From Methylovulum sp. (GTDB lineage: Bacteria > Pseudomonadota > Gammaproteobacteria > Methylococcales > Methylomonadaceae), in the NCBI GenBank assembly GCA_030653435.1, contig JAURZI010000079.1:1-64000 (forward strand): a stretch of DNA of 64,000 bases. Reading direction: 5' to 3'. Shown piece after piece: positions 55,335 to 64,000 of the stretch. Each line of letters begins with the position of its first letter. Within the stretch, counting starts at the first letter, position 1. Position numbers and translations under genes: made by a program. The notes below the pieces were generated by a model. That model was not told where the DNA came from, did no database searches, and worked only from the letters and a program-made list of their open reading frames with translations.

Positions 55335-57425
55335 CTAAACCTGCACTTCGTTCAATAGCAAAGTTTGGGCTTGTACTGTTTCTTCATCGCCTTTATGCGG
55401 CGCACGCTGATAGCTGCCGTCCGTTTGTAACAGCCAGACTTGGGTGTTGTCTTTAAGGTACAAATCCAGGTCATGTAAAATTCGCATAGACAGTTTTTTG
55501 TTTTCAATCGGGAAACAGATTTCCACGCGCTTGAACATATTGCGGTTCATCAAATCAGCGCTAGAAGCATAGACTTCCTGATCTCCACCATTAGCAAACG
55601 CATAAATGCGGGCATGTTCCAGAAAACGCCCGATTACCGCCCGGACTTCTATGTTCTCTGAAACGCCTGGAATGCCGGGTCGCAAGCAGCATATACCCCT
55701 GACCATCAGTTTGATTTCCACGCCGGCCTGTGACGCGCGGTAAAACGCTTGTATCAATTGTTCTTCAACGACAGCATTGACTTGCATAATGATTTTTGCA
55801 GGTCGCCCATTTTGAGCGTGGTTGATTTCCCGCTCAATTTTTTCCAGTAGGCCTTTGTGCAAAGAGAAGGGTGATTGCAGTAATTTATTGAGTCTGGTGA
55901 CCTTGCCCAGGCTGGTCAGTTGGGCAAAAACACGCCTGACATCTTCGCCGAGTTCCTTGTCGCAGGAAAACAGGCCGTAATCGGTGTAAATCTGTGCTGT
56001 TTTAGGGTGGTAGTTACCGGTGCCCAGATGCACATAATTACGCAATTGTTTGCCTTCCCGGCGTAACACTAGGCACATTTTGGCATGGGTTTTATAACCG
56101 ACCACGCCATACACCACATGGACGGCTGCTTCCTGTAATTTGGCGGCGAGGTCTATATTGGCTTTTTCATCGAACCGCGCCCGCAATTCAATGACAACGG
56201 TCACGACTTTGCCGGCTTTGGCGGCTTTAATTAATGCGCTGACGATAGGCGAATCGGCTCCCGTGCGGTAGAGCGTTTGTTTAATGGCCAGCACTTCAGG
56301 GGCATCGGCTGCTTGGCGTAAAAAATCCACGACCGGGGCAAACGATTCAAAAGGGTGGTGCAGCAAAATATCATGGCGCCTAATGGCGGCAAAAATGTCT
56401 TTATCCCGCGCCAATTGGGGCGGGACTGTGGGTTTAAACGGTATAAATTTAAGATCCGGGCGGTCAACCAGATCGTTGATTTCCTGTATTCTGTTGAGGT
56501 TGACCGGACCGTTGACCAGAAACAAGCGGTCGCGGGTCAGGCCGAAGCGGGCCAGTAAAAAATTAACCGTGTCATCCGGGCATTTCGCATCCACTTCGAG
56601 ACGGACTTCATCGCCGTAATTACGCATGGCCAGCTCACCTTGCACGGCTAGCAGCAAATCGTCAATGGCATCATCATCGACAAAAAAATCACTGTTCCGC
56701 GTTACCCTGAACTGATAGCAGCCCTTAACCGTCATGCCATGGAACAAATCCTCGACAAACGCATGAATAATGGATGATAAAAAAACAAAGTCATGAGGCC
56801 CGCTTTGCGTTTCGGAGGCCGGTAGTTTAATGACCCTGGGCAATGCCCTGGGTGCCTGTAAAATAGCTCTGCCGCTATTCCTGCCAAAAGCATCCTTGCC
56901 GGTCAATGAAATGATAAAGTTCAAACTTTTGTTAAGTATGCGCGGAAACGGGTGGGCGGAGTCGAGGCCGACAGGGGTTAAAATAGGCAACAGCTCTTCA
57001 TTAAAATAATTTGACAGCCATTTGTGCTGTGTTTCTGTCCAGTCTTTTCGGCGTATAAAATGGATATTTTCCTGGGCTAGCAGAGGGATCAGGACGTCAT
57101 TCAGGATCTTGTATTGGTCCTCCACCAGCTGATGTGCATGCACGGCAATTTGGGCGAGTTGCTCTCCCGGTGTTGTGCCATCCGGACTTATGGCATTAGG
57201 GTCTATGCTCGCCATTTCGATGACACTGGCTACGCGCACTTCAAAGAACTCGTCAAGGTTGGAGCAGGAAATGCACATATAATTCAGCCGCTCTAGTAAG
57301 GGCACACCGTCATTTTTAGCTTGTGCCAGCACCCGCTTATTGAACTCCAGCAAACTAAGGTCACGGTTGATATAAAGTTCTGGTTTTTGCAGATCTATCA
57401 TCTGTTTTGATGTGTTGAGTTCCAT
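55335..57425 (-). CDS. ppk1: Polyphosphate kinase 1
   Basis: 696 aa. YINRDLSLLEFNKRVLAQA start; catalytic PLD-like halves with HAKMCLVLRREGKQLRNYVH and LGTGNYHPKTAQIYTDYGLF (autophosphorylated His region) and the later MRGICCLRPGIPGVSENIEV. Reversibly makes polyphosphate from ATP. Two bases upstream (minus strand) of def. ppx is absent here. Confidence 0.95.
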   Translation of the reverse strand: MELNTSKQMIDLQKPELYINRDLSLLEFNKRVLAQAKNDGVPLLERLNYMCISCSNLDEFFEVRVASVIEMASIDPNAISPDGTTPGEQLAQIAVHAHQLVEDQYKILNDVLIPLLAQENIHFIRRKDWTETQHKWLSNYFNEELLPILTPVGLDSAHPFPRILNKSLNFIISLTGKDAFGRNSGRAILQAPRALPRVIKLPASETQSGPHDFVFLSSIIHAFVEDLFHGMTVKGCYQFRVTRNSDFFVDDDAIDDLLLAVQGELAMRNYGDEVRLEVDAKCPDDTVNFLLARFGLTRDRLFLVNGPVNLNRIQEINDLVDRPDLKFIPFKPTVPPQLARDKDIFAAIRRHDILLHHPFESFAPVVDFLRQAADAPEVLAIKQTLYRTGADSPIVSALIKAAKAGKVVTVVIELRARFDEKANIDLAAKLQEAAVHVVYGVVGYKTHAKMCLVLRREGKQLRNYVHLGTGNYHPKTAQIYTDYGLFSCDKELGEDVRRVFAQLTSLGKVTRLNKLLQSPFSLHKGLLEKIEREINHAQNGRPAKIIMQVNAVVEEQLIQAFYRASQAGVEIKLMVRGICCLRPGIPGVSENIEVRAVIGRFLEHARIYAFANGGDQEVYASSADLMNRNMFKRVEICFPIENKKLSMRILHDLDLYLKDNTQVWLLQTDGSYQRAPHKGDEETVQAQTLLLNEVQV

Positions 57426-57556
57426 TTTGTATCTTTAGTTAAATGACTCTGTTCAGGTGCTGAACACAGTCATTATGCGGAATTTAAAAATCAGCTTGTG
57501 CGTAAACGTTGGCTTGTTTTTCATCGAGCCTGTGTCGGGTTCTAATTGGCGTTCCA

Positions 57557-58486
57557 TCAGCTAAACCCGCGTTTGCCTTGTAAACCGCCGGTGTGCACGG
57601 CAATAATTTTCAGGCCGGGTTTAAAATGATGTTGGGCGATTAAATCATAGAGTGCGTAGAGCATTTTTCCAGTGTAGACGGGTTCAATGGGAATGCCTGT
57701 TTTAGCTTCAAAGCCATTAATAAAGGCGATTAGTTCAGGATTGGTTTTGGCAAAACCGCCAAAGTGGTAATCCGTATTAAGCTGCCAGTTGTGTTGCGGC
57801 GAGTCCAGCAGTTTGCCTATATCCGCCCTTAGGTAAGCCGCATTTTTCAATGCCGCAAAACCGATAATGCGGGTTGACGGTGCTGCGGCTTTAATCATAC
57901 CAGCTAAAGTCGTGCCTGTGCCACAGGGAGCGCAGAGTATATCGTAGGGGATAGCTATGTCATGTACCAGTTCCGCTACACCGGCTAATGCCAAGTTTTG
58001 GGCACCGCCCTCCGGTATCCAGTATTGACCGGGATTAAGGTCGGGCAAATCATGCCAGTTTTGGTAATGTCTGAGTTGTCGGTAGTCGGAACGGGATACA
58101 AACGTCAGTTCCATGCCCCAGCGCTGCATGTCCAGCAAGGTCGGCGTTAAGATTCTGGGGCGTTCGCCCCGGATAAAGCCTGTTGTTTGCAGGCCTAGTG
58201 CCTGGCCTGCATAGGCCAGTGCGTGTAAGTGATTAGAATAAGCCCCGCCCATGCTGACCAGCGTGTTGCAACCTATGGATAGTGCATGGTTCAGGATATA
58301 TTTGAGTTTACGCCATTTGTTCCCGGATATGACGGGATGCAATAAATCATCCCTTTTGATCCATAACTCCAGCTGTTGTTGTTCAAAAGCCGTGTCGTCA
58401 ATTTTGGTCAGGATCGACGCATTAAAAGTTGTTTCTAGCGCAATTAGTGCCGGCTGCATGGCCTGACGGGTTTGTTGGTCTATCAT
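57557..58486 (-). CDS. ACC deaminase / D-cysteine desulfhydrase family PLP enzyme
   Basis: 309 aa. PLP lysine in HPVISGNKWRKLKYILNHAL (~54), SMGGAYSNHLHALAYAG, GTGTTLAGMIKA phosphate cup and IAVHTGGLQGKRGF at the end. The family includes 1-aminocyclopropane-1-carboxylate deaminase and D-cysteine desulfhydrase; which one cannot be told from motifs. Ends by making ammonia and 2-oxobutyrate, or H2S and pyruvate. Confidence 0.85.
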   Translation of the reverse strand: MIDQQTRQAMQPALIALETTFNASILTKIDDTAFEQQQLELWIKRDDLLHPVISGNKWRKLKYILNHALSIGCNTLVSMGGAYSNHLHALAYAGQALGLQTTGFIRGERPRILTPTLLDMQRWGMELTFVSRSDYRQLRHYQNWHDLPDLNPGQYWIPEGGAQNLALAGVAELVHDIAIPYDILCAPCGTGTTLAGMIKAAAPSTRIIGFAALKNAAYLRADIGKLLDSPQHNWQLNTDYHFGGFAKTNPELIAFINGFEAKTGIPIEPVYTGKMLYALYDLIAQHHFKPGLKIIAVHTGGLQGKRGFS

Positions 58487-58500
58487 GCAGCCGAACCGGT

Positions 58501-59619
58501 TTAGACGATGTAACGGTTATAAACCATTTGTAGCATGTTCAGCTCGCCTTGCTCCGGCTTGCTCCAGCCTTGAATCTGAATGTCTTGCAGGATCTGTCGG
58601 CCTTGCCCGTCGTCTTCCATAGCCAATAAAATTTCGGCGATAATGTTTTCATCTGCTGTTAATTGCGGCGCTATGCAGAATAGATGACAGGCAAAATCCG
58701 TCTGGCTCTCATCGAGTTTACGGACATTATTACGGCTGAATGATGACAGCCCTTCAAACGTCTTTTTCAGCATGAAAACCAGATCACATTTTTTTCGTAT
58801 GAGTGTTTGCAACGCTTTGATTTCGTTTCCGGAAAAATCAAAGCGCAGCGTTGATGAATCCAGCCCGTTTTCATCACATAAGAAACGCCCTAACAGATAA
58901 ACAAAACTATCTTTGCTGGCTGTGCCGACACACACTTGCGCGTAATCTTTAAGTGTTCTCGCGTCATCCGCACGCGTCAGGATAACGACTTCATCGGCTT
59001 CCGCTAGTGGACGCATGACGGGCACAAAGCCATATTGCTTAATCATCAGGCAGGCTTCAAACGGTTTTGCAAATAATAAGTCGGTTGTATTAGCATCCGG
59101 CGTGTCGGTCGCTTGTTCGAAATGGATCGCCTTTTTCATGCGCCGTTGCAGATAAGTGTTCAACAAATACCAACCGGTAAGTTGCTGTCCTGATTGCAGA
59201 CTGGCAACAAAATTCAGCTTGTCGTGCGGAGCCATGGTGTTTACTACTGTTTTATGGTCGGTATGGCGGGGCGGTTCCGGGTTTGCCGATGTCGTGTCGG
59301 CAGCGCTAGCCTTGCCGTCTTTGACAAAGCGTCCTAGGCCGGTGATTTTAAACAGCATACTGACCATGCGGTCGAGTTGCTGGACTTCCACCTTGATTTT
59401 TTTGCGTTCCCAGGCTTCAAACAGTTTCAGCAATAAGGATAAGCCCATGGAATTGACCCGTTCAACCTGGCTGAAATCCAGCAAGACATAGGCGTCGGCT
59501 GGTAAGCCGTATAGCGGTTCCAGGGTTTCCGAGGCTTGTGCGTCAATGGAGCCGATGAAGTCATAGTGATAGTCTTTGCCGGAGACCGGTTGTATGGTAA
59601 AGGTATTGGTCATTGCCAT
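58501..59619 (-). CDS. STAS domain fused to a PhnD-like solute-binding fold
   Basis: 372 aa. Residues ~10-95 are a STAS domain (YVLLDFSQVERVNSMGLSLL, with the phosphorylatable Ser in RVNSMG). A linker ~95-130, then ~130-372 a periplasmic-binding-protein-like fold of the PhnD/SsuA type (DLLFAKPFEACLMIKQYGFV, VCVGTASKDSFVYLLGRF, CDLVFMLKKTFEGLS) but with no signal peptide, so cytosolic. It directly follows the SpoIIE-type phosphatase, two bases apart, and is its obvious substrate: dephosphorylated STAS would bind a partner depending on ligand. Confidence 0.8.
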   Translation of the reverse strand: MAMTNTFTIQPVSGKDYHYDFIGSIDAQASETLEPLYGLPADAYVLLDFSQVERVNSMGLSLLLKLFEAWERKKIKVEVQQLDRMVSMLFKITGLGRFVKDGKASAADTTSANPEPPRHTDHKTVVNTMAPHDKLNFVASLQSGQQLTGWYLLNTYLQRRMKKAIHFEQATDTPDANTTDLLFAKPFEACLMIKQYGFVPVMRPLAEADEVVILTRADDARTLKDYAQVCVGTASKDSFVYLLGRFLCDENGLDSSTLRFDFSGNEIKALQTLIRKKCDLVFMLKKTFEGLSSFSRNNVRKLDESQTDFACHLFCIAPQLTADENIIAEILLAMEDDGQGRQILQDIQIQGWSKPEQGELNMLQMVYNRYIV

Positions 59620-59621
59620 GA

Positions 59622-62333
59622 TTATGCCCTCGCCAGATAAGCAGCTTCATATTCGCTGTGATACAGGAATTGAATGCCCGAATCGACATCCATATCCACA
59701 GCGCCTTTGATGTCCCAAAGCGTGGTCACCTGCGTACGTTTTTGCGGGTGCACGCGAATCTGCAAATAATCCGACAAGCGCCACATCATGTATAGGCCAA
59801 CACCGCCGACACCGGCTTCGACACCTTCTTCCATCGCATGGGCAATATTTTTGAGGAATACGGCAGGCGTTAATGTCCCCCAGTTATCGGTAATCATTAA
59901 TCCCAGCAAGTCTGCCGACAGCGCAATATCAATACGCACTTCTTCATGCTCGGACAATTCCCTGGCTTCCCCTTTGGTGTAATAGGCAACGCCTTTGCCA
60001 TCGCGTGGCGCGGCATATAAGCTGTTTTCCGTCATTTCATCGAGGATAACCATTAATGCTTCTATGTGGTCTTTGGGTATCACGCCCTGGTCGTTCAACC
60101 ATGCCTGGATTTCCTCCATAATGAACAGCTTATCTTCGGTATGCGTTAAATGAAATTGCCGGTATTGTGGTTGTCCTGGCATCAATGCATATAAATCGTC
60201 GTCCGGCGATTCATGATGCTGGTTGAGCAAATGTTCCCAACCCAGTTTGTGGCAGAAGTCATCGTTACGCGGCAGTATGCGGCAAATGCCGTCTTGGCTA
60301 AACCGTGTCAACAGATCCGAATATCCATGTTCCGCTAAAAAGACGACATATTCTTTGGAGATGCGTGGTATGGGGTGTTCGCCGTGACGGTAAAAGTTTT
60401 CCGAAATGCGGATAATGTCGCTGGTCTCGTTGCTGACCGTTGCTTGTATCACGCGGTCGCTGTGGGTGATGGAGACTATTGTCACGTCATCGCTATACGC
60501 GGTGCCGCGGCAATGCAACCTTAGCGCCTCCATCAGCGTATTGCGTAGCACTTCCGGTTGTTCAGTGTCAATATTGGCATTAAGCATGGCTTCCAGACGG
60601 TCATAACCGAAGGCTACGCCCGTTGGCGATTCTTCTTCAACCAGTCCATCCGTATATAAAAATAACCGGTCGCCCACTTCCAACGTCAACTCGATGGCGG
60701 TTTCCATATAATCCGAGTCCGCGCTTTTGCCCAAGGGCAAGCCGGAGGCTTCGAGCATTTCCCAACGCTGGGCATTCTTGCGTAGCAAATAAGGCAACAC
60801 ATGACCAGCATTGGCAAAAATCAGCTTGCCGTTTCTGGCATCGAGGCTAAGGCAGGCCATCGTCATTAGCAGCGATTGCTGTGCGGTTGCACGCATCGTT
60901 TCATTCAATGAGTTGAGGATTTCGCTAGGGCTGGTGATGCCTTCGTGAATCAACGGATAAACACCGGCCTTGGCCGCCCCAACCATGGTTCCTGCAGCAA
61001 CGCCATGACCACTGACATCGCCGATAAGCAGAATGCTGTGATGGCCGCCAACCTTGTAATAATCGTAATAATCACCACCGACCTCACTAGACGTTAGCAG
61101 GTTTGCCAGCCCCTGAATACCAGGCAAGTCAATGACCGGTTGCGGTAAAATCGAGCGTTGCAATGTTGCGGCGAGATTGACTTCACCTTGCAGGCGTGAG
61201 CTTAGCTGCGCCAGTTCGGCATTAGCCTGTTTTACTTTTTGTTCGGCGGTTTTACGTTCGGTAATATCCAGTCCCGTCGCTAAAAACATCAACGGCTCGC
61301 CTGATTTGGAGTCTTTGATAACGGTTGGATTCCAGACGATGTTGATTAAATCCCCCGTACTTATCAGCATGGAGGTTTCAATTTCATCAGCAAATTCAAC
61401 GGCGCCCGACATCATGTCGGTAAATAGCCCCCGCAGGGCATATTGTTCGCCAACTGGAATAAATTGTTCGAAAAAATCATTTCCGCGGATTTCTTCTTCT
61501 GACCAGCCGCTGTTTTCTTCTGCGTAGTGGTTGAAAAGGACAATTTTCCTACCGGCATCTATGCCAATGATAAGTGCTTGGGTTGTGTTAATTACATTGT
61601 CCGCAAACGCTTTTTCCTGCCGCATTTTTATAGCGCTTTCTTTTAACTTTAAGACCAGTGGTTGTAACAACAATAAACCCACCAAGGTTAATGTCGCTAG
61701 TGAAATGCCGAACATCAGATGCTGTTTATTAGCCGTGCTGCCTAGCATAAATTCGCTTTGCCGCTGGTATATGGAGCTTATCTTGGATATTTCTTCCAAT
61801 AATCGGGGGGAGAGAGTAAAGAGTAATTTGTTAAGATCGGTACCACCCAGTTTAATCTGGCCTGCAGGAACCCTATATAATTCACGGACTGCGGACAAAT
61901 AAGCCCTCATCTGTGAATCTACTGGTTTATTGGTGTCGAAGTACAATATTCTTAGTTCATCAGACAAATTCCCGGGGACGTGGACAAGCCTGTCGCCCTC
62001 GCGGATAAAACGGTCTCCGGCGCTTAAAGAAGCATGGGCCTGATCGAGTTGGGTCATATTCGAAATGATTTTTGCATCTATTTTCTGCAATTCATTTTTA
62101 TCGGTAATATATGTTTTTTGTGTCAGTAAAAAATTGATATCTTCAATCAGTTGCCCTTGCTCAGTACTCATTTTTACGAGCCGTGCATTACCTTCCTGGC
62201 TTCGAATATCGGTGATGAGAACCATATAGGTTATCGTCGAGACAGCGCCAAGCACTAAAAGAACGGTCGCGTATTGGTCAAGCATGTGACCAATAATTCG
62301 TCGAAAAAAATCTTGCATCAAACTACTCCTCAA
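59622..62333 (-). CDS. Membrane PAS-SpoIIE phosphatase with HATPase domain
   Basis: 903 aa. Helix 1 TVLLVLGAVSTITYMVLI (~20-37), extracytoplasmic sensor (~40-195), helix 2 MFGISLATLTLVGLLLLQ (~205-222), PAS (~240-345: VINTTQALIIGIDAGRKIVL), coiled coil to DITERKTAEQKV, PP2C-like SpoIIE phosphatase (~385-625: GGDYYDYYKV, LIGDVSGHGVAAGTMVGA, LYTDGLVEEES), a spacer, and a GHKL ATPase (~740-870: LDEMTENSLYAAPRDGKG, MITDNWGTL, GVGGVGLYMM). Phosphatase and kinase-type domain in one chain is unusual for partner switching. Acts on the STAS protein downstream. Confidence 0.88.
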   Translation of the reverse strand: MRSSLMQDFFRRIIGHMLDQYATVLLVLGAVSTITYMVLITDIRSQEGNARLVKMSTEQGQLIEDINFLLTQKTYITDKNELQKIDAKIISNMTQLDQAHASLSAGDRFIREGDRLVHVPGNLSDELRILYFDTNKPVDSQMRAYLSAVRELYRVPAGQIKLGGTDLNKLLFTLSPRLLEEISKISSIYQRQSEFMLGSTANKQHLMFGISLATLTLVGLLLLQPLVLKLKESAIKMRQEKAFADNVINTTQALIIGIDAGRKIVLFNHYAEENSGWSEEEIRGNDFFEQFIPVGEQYALRGLFTDMMSGAVEFADEIETSMLISTGDLINIVWNPTVIKDSKSGEPLMFLATGLDITERKTAEQKVKQANAELAQLSSRLQGEVNLAATLQRSILPQPVIDLPGIQGLANLLTSSEVGGDYYDYYKVGGHHSILLIGDVSGHGVAAGTMVGAAKAGVYPLIHEGITSPSEILNSLNETMRATAQQSLLMTMACLSLDARNGKLIFANAGHVLPYLLRKNAQRWEMLEASGLPLGKSADSDYMETAIELTLEVGDRLFLYTDGLVEEESPTGVAFGYDRLEAMLNANIDTEQPEVLRNTLMEALRLHCRGTAYSDDVTIVSITHSDRVIQATVSNETSDIIRISENFYRHGEHPIPRISKEYVVFLAEHGYSDLLTRFSQDGICRILPRNDDFCHKLGWEHLLNQHHESPDDDLYALMPGQPQYRQFHLTHTEDKLFIMEEIQAWLNDQGVIPKDHIEALMVILDEMTENSLYAAPRDGKGVAYYTKGEARELSEHEEVRIDIALSADLLGLMITDNWGTLTPAVFLKNIAHAMEEGVEAGVGGVGLYMMWRLSDYLQIRVHPQKRTQVTTLWDIKGAVDMDVDSGIQFLYHSEYEAAYLARA

Positions 62334-62779
62334 TATATTTATTATTATTTTTTATTGTCATGCCTTGCGCCTTGATAGGCGTCCAACGCATAAAATCTGT
62401 GTGTTGTTGCAGGTTTAATGGGCAGGCGCTTACACATTATTGCTATGAAGTATTTTGCTTCAAGCTTTTGCCTTTCCGCGCTTAGGCGGGCCAATTATCA
62501 AACCCTAGCGGGTGAGAGTAAAGTTAATTTGCTTGAAATACGACGTGTATCAATAAAACCTTATAAAAACGGCTAACTATATGATCATATTTAAAAAATA
62601 AGGCACTGTTGTGACGTTTTTTATTGCGGATGTGGTCTCGGTTTAGGATGCTTGCCGGACAATGATATTTTTGGCACAGGGATGTGGGGAAGGTATTTCC
62701 TAACACTATCCAGATTTAAGTGGTTATTGCAGATTTTAAAATGCTGACGAAAAATTATTCTAGGTGATTGTTCAATAAC
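62334..62779. other. Intergenic region between SpoIIE-type gene and tyrS
   Basis: About 450 bp, AT-rich, no convincing ORF, no tRNA. CTCCTC at 62325-62331 is the ribosome binding site of the minus-strand gene. The small ORF 62524-62706 (minus) lacks RBS and protein-like composition. Confidence 0.45.
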
Positions 62780-62806
62780 TTTATAATGAGGTTATCTCAT
62801 TATAAA
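62780..62806. promoter_or_regulatory. 11-bp palindrome over a putative -10 element upstream of tyrS
   Basis: TTTATAATGAG (62780-62790) and CTCATTATAAA (62796-62806) pair perfectly with a 5-nt loop. TATAAT at 62782-62787 lies inside the left arm and, by symmetry, on the opposite strand in the right arm. Could be an operator that blocks the tyrS promoter, or a leader hairpin; 23 bp separate it from the start codon. Confidence 0.5.
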
Positions 62807-62829
62807 CAGACAGGATTTGGAGAAAGGTT

Positions 62830-64000
62830 TTGCAAGAAGATGAATTAGCACAGCTTCTAAGAGGAGCTGACGAAGTTTTGGTTGAACAGGAATTAATTAA
62901 AAAGCTGGCGGAAAACAGGCCGTTAAGGATCAAGGCCGGCTTTGACCCGACGGCTCCAGACCTGCATTTGGGGCATACTGTTTTAATCAATAAATTAAAA
63001 CAATTCCAAAACTTAGGTCATGACGTTTTATTTCTGATTGGTGACTTCACTGGAATGATTGGCGACCCAACAGGGAAAAACGTTACTCGCAAGCCCTTGA
63101 CGAGGGAGGAGGTGTTGGCTAATGCACAAACCTATCAGGAACAAGTTTTTAAAATACTCGACCCTGATAAAACGCAGGTGATGTTCAATTCAACGTGGAT
63201 GAATGCGATGTCGCCAGCAGATTTGATCCAATTGGCTGCAAAGCATACGGTGGCAAGAATGCTGGAACGCGATGATTTTAATAAGCGTTTTAAAAATAGC
63301 CAACCTATCGCTATCCATGAGTTTTTGTATCCTTTGATACAGGGGTACGATTCTGTAGCGATGAAATCTGATGTCGAATTAGGCGGTACGGATCAAAAGT
63401 TTAACTTGCTGGTCGGGCGCCAGTTGCAGGAGGCTTTTGGACAAAAGCCACAGATTGTCATTACGATGCCTATTCTCGAAGGATTGGATGGTGTACAAAA
63501 AATGTCAAAGTCACTTAATAACTACATCGGTATTGCGGATGCTGCCGATGATATGTTTGGCAAAATAATGTCCATATCGGATGAATTAATGTGGCGATAT
63601 TTTGAATTATTAAGTTTTCGGTCTATGGCTGAAATTAATCAATGGGCAACGCGCTGTAAGAACGGCGAAAATCCCCGAAATTATAAGGTCAAACTGGCAC
63701 AGGAAATTATAGAGAGGTTTCATGATGCAGCAGCAGCAGCTAAGGCGTTGGAGAACTTTGACGCAAGGTTTCAGCGGGGTGCGATACCCGATGAAATGGA
63801 GGAATTAATATTAAAAATTGATGGCAATCACTATAGTATTGCCAATTTATTAAAAGATGCCGGCTTAACGGCCAGCACCTCTGAAGCGATTCGCATGGTA
63901 AATCAAGGAGCTGTAAAAATTGATGGTGAAAAACTGGAGGAAGTTAAACTAGAAGTATCTGTCGGTACTGAGCATGTATACCAAGTTGGGAAAAGAAAAT
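62830..64000 (+). CDS. tyrS: Tyrosyl-tRNA synthetase (3' end beyond window)
   Basis: About 390 codons from TTG 62830 (RBS GAGAAAGG at 62819-62826); the nearest ATG (62840) is out of frame. HIGH-like [13 protein letters not shown] (~42), [13 protein letters not shown], and KMSKS in [15 protein letters not shown] (~228). C-terminal S4 domain ([20 protein letters not shown]) reaches the edge, so only a few codons are missing. Second subfamily (TyrRS-like 'TyrZ' length). Charges tRNA-Tyr. Confidence 0.95.
   Translation, partial: MQEDELAQLLRGADEVLVEQELIKKLAENRPLRIKAGFDPTAPDLHLGHTVLINKLKQFQNLGHDVLFLIGDFTGMIGDPTGKNVTRKPLTREEVLANAQTYQEQVFKILDPDKTQVMFNSTWMNAMSPADLIQLAAKHTVARMLERDDFNKRFKNSQPIAIHEFLYPLIQGYDSVAMKSDVELGGTDQKFNLLVGRQLQEAFGQKPQIVITMPILEGLDGVQKMSKSLNNYIGIADAADDMFGKIMSISDELMWRYFELLSFRSMAEINQWATRCKNGENPRNYKVKLAQEIIERFHDAAAAAKALENFDARFQRGAIPDEMEELILKIDGNHYSIANLLKDAGLTASTSEAIRMVNQGAVKIDGEKLEEVKLEVSVGTEHVYQVGKRK

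Noticed and set aside
1-64000. CRISPR array, rRNA or tRNA genes
   Set aside because: No regular spacer-repeat series and no cloverleaf-like sequence with a T-arm GTTCRANTC was seen; a covariance-model scan would be needed to exclude a tRNA fully.

Overview
The window is a 64-kb piece of a gammaproteobacterial chromosome. Evidence for this is the conserved neighbourhoods lptG-lptF / pepA-holC-valS, pilB-pilC-pilD-coaE-zapD-yacG-mutT, fmdB-aspS and pyrC-rnt, all in their usual gammaproteobacterial arrangement. The mixture (cytochrome-c nitric oxide reductase, HPP protein, many HicBA/Brn/Uma2-type accessory genes, short palindromic repeats) fits a Methylococcales-type methanotroph, but no methane-oxidation gene is present, so that assignment is an impression only. 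I saw no rRNA, tRNA or CRISPR array.

Layout. 1-4.8 kb is an accessory region: a REP-associated transposase (RAYT) sits among at least four copies of a terminator-like palindromic repeat, followed by a hicBA pair whose toxin start codon looks mutated, an AAA+ ATPase and a frameshifted BrnA-type antitoxin. 4.6-10.2 kb is a nitrogen-oxide region: an HPP-CBS membrane protein with two small membrane proteins runs leftwards, and a SufR-like Fe-S regulator followed by a three-gene translationally coupled unit (109-aa membrane protein, norC, norB) runs rightwards. 10.2-12.7 kb has pilU and a PP-loop tRNA-thiolation-like enzyme.

12.77-18.50 kb is bracketed by two inverted copies of a ~195-bp MITE-like element (13-bp terminal inverted repeats, TA ends). 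Inside lie two paralogous Uma2 nuclease-fold genes, an Rpn-type PD-(D/E)XK nuclease gene followed by a 75-aa ORF that duplicates the Rpn C-terminal tail (a possible free-standing antitoxin), a 40-aa signal-peptide-like ORF, a TusA-family gene, a cation efflux gene and argJ. This island is the most promising place for an undescribed system.

18.5-57.5 kb is mostly core genome: secreted M36 metalloprotease, LPS export permeases, translation (valS, aspS, def), type IV pilus assembly (pilB, C, D), CoA, pyrimidine, proline, arginine (argJ, argA, argD, argF all in the window) and branched-chain amino-acid synthesis, RNA and cAMP turnover, polyphosphate kinase. Between rppH and a HAD phosphatase lie two striking perfect palindromes (18 and 29 bp arms). 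57.5-62.3 kb holds a partner-switching signalling pair: a membrane PAS-SpoIIE phosphatase-HATPase protein and a STAS protein fused to a PhnD-like solute-binding fold. The window ends inside tyrS, which has a TTG start and a palindrome over its putative -10 element.
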